Positions 61,575 through 64,000 of a stretch of DNA of 64,000 nt are shown here, piece after piece. The DNA is from Martinezella tropici (GTDB lineage: Bacteria > Pseudomonadota > Alphaproteobacteria > Rhizobiales > Rhizobiaceae): NCBI RefSeq assembly GCF_003287875.1, contig NZ_QMKK01000030.1:62001-126000 (forward strand), written 5' to 3'. The position numbers were made by a program, and so were the translations under genes. Each line of letters starts with the position of its first letter. Position 1 is the stretch's first letter. The notes under the pieces are model-generated. The model was not told the DNA's origin. It saw only the letters and a list, made by a program, of their open reading frames with translations, and did no database searches.

Positions 61575-62109
61575 GGCATCGAAGAAGCGCTGATAGTGCG
61601 CCACTGCGCATCTAAAGAAATCTTTACCGTGAGCGGATCACAACCAAAATCGATCAAGCGGGTTCAGCGCATGCACGATCTTTTTCTGCAAATCCATTTT
61701 TCAGATAAAGACCAAGATAGACCAGTGGCTTACGCAGAACCCCATTATGCAAAGATACGGTGTGACAACGAGCCGCCCGATACGCTCGTTGCCATCCCTG
61801 CTGGGTTTCGTCATCGCGCCGCCAGCCCTGTCTTCTGAATTTTCTTCACCTTCGCCTATGTAAATCCGCTCGTCGGCGTCGCACTGGGATGGACATTGCT
61901 GGGAGAGCTTCCGGAGACGGCGGCTTGCCTTGGCATGGCGGAAGGCTGTGCGAATTCACGATACCCGTTCCCGGGCCGAATTGTCCTGTAAGCGGTGGCC
62001 TTGACCGGAATGGAACCCGGGACCACCGGGTCATTCGACGCCTTCAGTGACGGTTCGCGGTCGCTCCAAAAACGATCTCCCTCAAAAGTGCAAACACTCC
62101 CTATTGACG
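61575..62109. other. Intergenic region holding a transporter remnant
   Basis: About 535 bases between atzF and the palindromes before the NmrA-type gene. The middle contains an EamA-type C-terminal fragment, listed separately. Short frames on the plus strand (61596-61838) have no ribosome binding site. I found only a weak inverted repeat (near 61590-61610) as possible terminator for the nitrogen operon. Confidence 0.45.
61836..61987 (+). pseudogene. EamA/DMT-type transporter C-terminal remnant
   Basis: After an in-frame TGA at 61836 the plus strand stays open to TAA at 61985 and begins IFFTFAYVNPLVGVALGWTL then LGELPETAACLGM. The YVNPLVGVALGW...GE pattern is the hallmark last helices of EamA-family drug/metabolite transporters. 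Roughly 250 upstream codons of such a protein are missing, so this is a decayed or truncated copy. Confidence 0.65.
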
Positions 62110-62129
62110 ATAGGAGTATATGCTCCTAT
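62110..62129. promoter_or_regulatory. Palindrome 1 upstream of the NmrA-type gene
   Basis: ATAGGAG and CTCCTAT are perfect 7-bp inverted arms around TATATG. It lies 49 bases before the ATG at 62178. It shares the GAG-(T/C)ATATG-CTC core with the second site, whose centre is 30 bp away, about three helical turns. Confidence 0.6.
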
Positions 62130-62142
62130 TTCCATTCGTATA

Positions 62143-62156
62143 AGAGCATATGCTCT
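62143..62156. promoter_or_regulatory. Palindrome 2 upstream of the NmrA-type gene
   Basis: AGAGCATATGCTCT is a perfect 14-bp palindrome ending 22 bases before the ATG. Paired sites like this suit MarR- or HxlR-type repressors in front of NAD(P)H-binding stress genes, but no such regulator is in the window. Confidence 0.6.
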
Positions 62157-62177
62157 CATGAGCAAAGGAGCGAGATT

Positions 62178-63059
62178 ATGAGTGAGGCTGAGGTACTTGT
62201 AAGCGGAGCAACCGGACGGACCGGCGGTGCCGCGATCAATGAATTGCTTAAAATGGGTAAGTCGGTGCGCGCCTATGTGCGTTCGGACGATAAGCGGGCG
62301 ACGGCCCTTAGGCAGCGGGGGGTTGATATCGCCATCGGCGACTTCACTCATATAGACAACATCCGTGCCGCCATGGAAGGCGTCCGATCAGCCTATTTCC
62401 TTCATCCCATCTCACCGGGCATCCTTGACGCTGCCGCCTACTTTGCACAAGCAGCAAAAGAGGCCGGCGTGACTGGAATCGTCAACATGTCGCAGATTTC
62501 GGCGCGTCGTGAATCGACGAGCCATGCGGCGCAGGACCATTGGATTTCCGAGCGGGTCTTCGACTGGTCCGGTGTTCCGACAACGCATCTCCGCCCGACC
62601 TTCTTTGCCGACTGGCTCGTCTATCCGCATTTTGCCAAGGAGATATGGGGCACGAAAAAGATCGAGTTTCCGTTTGCCGATGGGCGTCACGCACCGATCA
62701 CGACCGATGATCAGGGGCGGGTGATCGCGCATCTTTTGGCAAATCCGCAGGGGCATGAAGGCAAGGTTTATCCCCTCCATGGACCCATCGAGATGAACCA
62801 TACCGATATTGCCGCCGCCATGAGCGAAGTGCTTGGCGCAAAGATCGACTATGCGCCGACTTCGATCGACGTGTTCAAGGACAAGATGGAAAATCTCTAC
62901 AAGTTCCCGCCTTTCCTCGTGCAGCACCTGGTCGAAGTCGCCCAAAACTATCGCGATGGCATCTTTGCGGGCACGAACGATGCCGTCGAGAAAATCACCG
63001 GAACGCCAGCACTGTCGGTCCAGCAATTCATCGCCAACAATCGTGCCGCCTTTGCGTGA
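62178..63059 (+). CDS. NmrA-type NAD(P)-binding oxidoreductase
   Basis: A 293-residue atypical short-chain dehydrogenase. ATG 62178 follows AAAGGAG at eight-base spacing. The nucleotide-binding loop is VSGATGRTGG near residue 8, with YVRSDDKRATAL next and FLHPISPG later; there is no YxxxK catalytic pair, as usual for the NmrA/QOR2-like group. Members sense the NADP state or reduce quinones. It is first of three genes: an NTF2-like protein 27 bases downstream and an SDR 68 bases after that. Confidence 0.87.
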   Translation: MSEAEVLVSGATGRTGGAAINELLKMGKSVRAYVRSDDKRATALRQRGVDIAIGDFTHIDNIRAAMEGVRSAYFLHPISPGILDAAAYFAQAAKEAGVTGIVNMSQISARRESTSHAAQDHWISERVFDWSGVPTTHLRPTFFADWLVYPHFAKEIWGTKKIEFPFADGRHAPITTDDQGRVIAHLLANPQGHEGKVYPLHGPIEMNHTDIAAAMSEVLGAKIDYAPTSIDVFKDKMENLYKFPPFLVQHLVEVAQNYRDGIFAGTNDAVEKITGTPALSVQQFIANNRAAFA

Positions 63060-63086
63060 GCACCGTCGAGGTAAGGAGTTTGAACA

Positions 63087-63461
63087 ATGTCGAATATTCA
63101 AGGCGAGCGTCATCCGTTTCTGGACGACCTAACCGCGGACGCGGAGCTGACCAGTTCCGTGCTGCGAGGTCCCGTCATCGGACGCGACGAGATCAAGCTG
63201 GCCGTCAACACGGTCGGGACCTTCTACGCTTCGCAGGACCCCACGTTTCTCGAGACCGTCGGTGCGCGCCTTTTTCTTGAATACGAGGCGGTTCTGACAA
63301 GCGGGGAGAGGCTGAACGCCACCGTCGTCGTCGATCGCAACTGGGATGGTTCGGTGCCACGCGTCAGTGTGCGAATGAGCCCGCTTGGTGCCGTGTTGTC
63401 TCTTGCCGCCAATCTTCGCGAGGCACTGTCCGGCCAGTTGCCGGAAGATCTTTTTCTTTAA
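63087..63461 (+). CDS. NTF2-like (SnoaL-type) small protein
   Basis: A 124-residue protein whose layout fits the NTF2-like cone fold: HPFLDDLTADAELTSSVLRG (helix-turn entry), GRDEIKLAVNTVGTFY, then strands FLEYEAVLTSGERLNATVVV and PRVSVRMSPLGAVLSL. Most such proteins bind or isomerise small hydrophobic ligands. TAAGGAG precedes its ATG at about ten bases. The neighbours are oxidoreductases, so it may act on the same unknown metabolite. Confidence 0.72.
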   Translation: MSNIQGERHPFLDDLTADAELTSSVLRGPVIGRDEIKLAVNTVGTFYASQDPTFLETVGARLFLEYEAVLTSGERLNATVVVDRNWDGSVPRVSVRMSPLGAVLSLAANLREALSGQLPEDLFL

Positions 63462-63529
63462 ACCAGACGCCCGCAGGTGGGTATCGATACCGGATGCCCT
63501 GATCTGTGGCTTTAGAGAGGTAATTTATC

Positions 63530-64000
63530 ATGGATGTCACCAACGCCACCGTCTTCATCACCGGAGCTAATCGTGGCCTGGGCCTCGCCTTCGCACGCGA
63601 AGCCCGTCGTCGCGGAGCAAAGAAGGTCTATGCCGGCATGCGCAATACGAACGGCTTCGGCGAACCGGGCATCATCCCCGTCCGGATCGATGTCACGGAT
63701 AAGGCATCGATCGCTGCAGCAGCGGAACTGGCGACGGATACCGATCTGCTGATCAATAACGCCGGCATCGCTACCCTTATCGACGGGCCTCTGGCAAACG
63801 ATATCGAAGAGCAGTCGCAGCGTCTATTCGATACCAACTATTATGGCGTCGTCCGCGTCACGCAGGCTTTCGAGCCGATCCTGTCGGCCAAGCCGCGGGC
63901 TGCCATCATCAACGTGCTATCCGACATCGTGTGGCTCCCGCGGCCCGTTTTGACACCCTATGCTGCATCAAAGGCGGCGGCATGGAGCTTCACGAACCAG
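63530..64000 (+). CDS. SDR-family oxidoreductase (partial, cut by window edge)
   Basis: The first 157 codons of a classical short-chain dehydrogenase, starting at ATG 63530 and still open at 64000. The cofactor loop FITGANRGLG is near residue 9, LLINNAGIA near 75, the catalytic serine in NVLSD and the YAASK pair near 147, so the active site is complete so far. It keeps an Arg-rich segment after strand 2 that favours NADP. It is probably co-transcribed with the two genes upstream. The C-terminal part, which sets substrate choice, is outside the window. Confidence 0.88.
   Translation, partial: MDVTNATVFITGANRGLGLAFAREARRRGAKKVYAGMRNTNGFGEPGIIPVRIDVTDKASIAAAAELATDTDLLINNAGIATLIDGPLANDIEEQSQRLFDTNYYGVVRVTQAFEPILSAKPRAAIINVLSDIVWLPRPVLTPYAASKAAAWSFTNQ

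Overview
The window reads as a high-GC alphaproteobacterial chromosome arm or large plasmid, most probably Rhizobium or a close Rhizobiaceae relative. Supporting this are a cyoABCD quinol oxidase, a LuxR solo of the plant-responsive type paired with proline iminopeptidases, a BgsB/BgsA-like c-di-GMP-linked glucan synthase locus, and a biuret/cyanuric-acid operon whose biuret hydrolase closely resembles the one I remember from Rhizobium leguminosarum. Nearly everything is accessory and catabolic. I see no rRNA, tRNA, CRISPR array or intact insertion sequence.

Layout. 0.4-4.4 kb (minus): cyoABCD, a cytochrome bo3 ubiquinol oxidase. 4.7-5.0 kb (minus): an orphan RelB/DinJ antitoxin broken by one extra base. 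5.2-13.0 kb: a divergent plant-signal-type locus, with a LuxR solo and one S33 peptidase on the minus strand and a second S33 peptidase plus a complete oligopeptide ABC transporter on the plus strand. A 17-bp palindrome lies between the two arms and a strong terminator ends the plus arm. 13.5-27.9 kb: a surface module made of a LuxR-type regulator, a perfect 18-bp palindrome, a 1514-residue autotransporter, an L,D-transpeptidase, and a convergent 2550-residue autotransporter with 204-bp tandem repeats.

28.7-38 kb: a GAF-GGDEF-EAL protein with a degenerate GGDEF motif, a SARP/BTAD-TPR regulator followed by a 72-residue protein of unknown function, and on the opposite strand a membrane-fusion protein, a GT2 glucan synthase and a secreted alpha/alpha-toroid protein. 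38.8 kb: an isolated cupin. 39.5-46.0 kb (minus): metQNI plus two SfnB-type flavoproteins and an NtaA/DszA-type flavin monooxygenase, probably one organosulfur-scavenging operon. 46.7-51.0 kb: an RND pump (adaptor plus permease).

51.2-61.6 kb: a GntR/FCD regulator with a near-perfect operator, facing a nine-gene operon: a BMP-type ABC importer (binding protein, two permeases, ATPase) interleaved with biuret hydrolase, cyanuric-acid/barbiturate ring-opening hydrolase, a second cysteine hydrolase (triuret-hydrolase candidate), a cupin and allophanate hydrolase. Together these would import an s-triazine-derived or oligo-urea compound and convert its nitrogen to ammonia (cyanurate to carboxybiuret to biuret to allophanate to NH3 + CO2). 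61.8 kb: an EamA-type transporter remnant. 62.1-64 kb: two evenly spaced palindromes precede an NmrA-type oxidoreductase, an NTF2-like protein and an SDR gene cut by the window edge.

Four regulatory genes or promoters in the window sit beside palindromes that can be read directly (near 7.0, 14.7, 51.9 and 62.1 kb). The strongest candidates for new biology are the autotransporter/L,D-transpeptidase island, the SARP plus 72-residue protein pair beside the glucan locus, and the transporter-coupled cyanurate/biuret/triuret operon.
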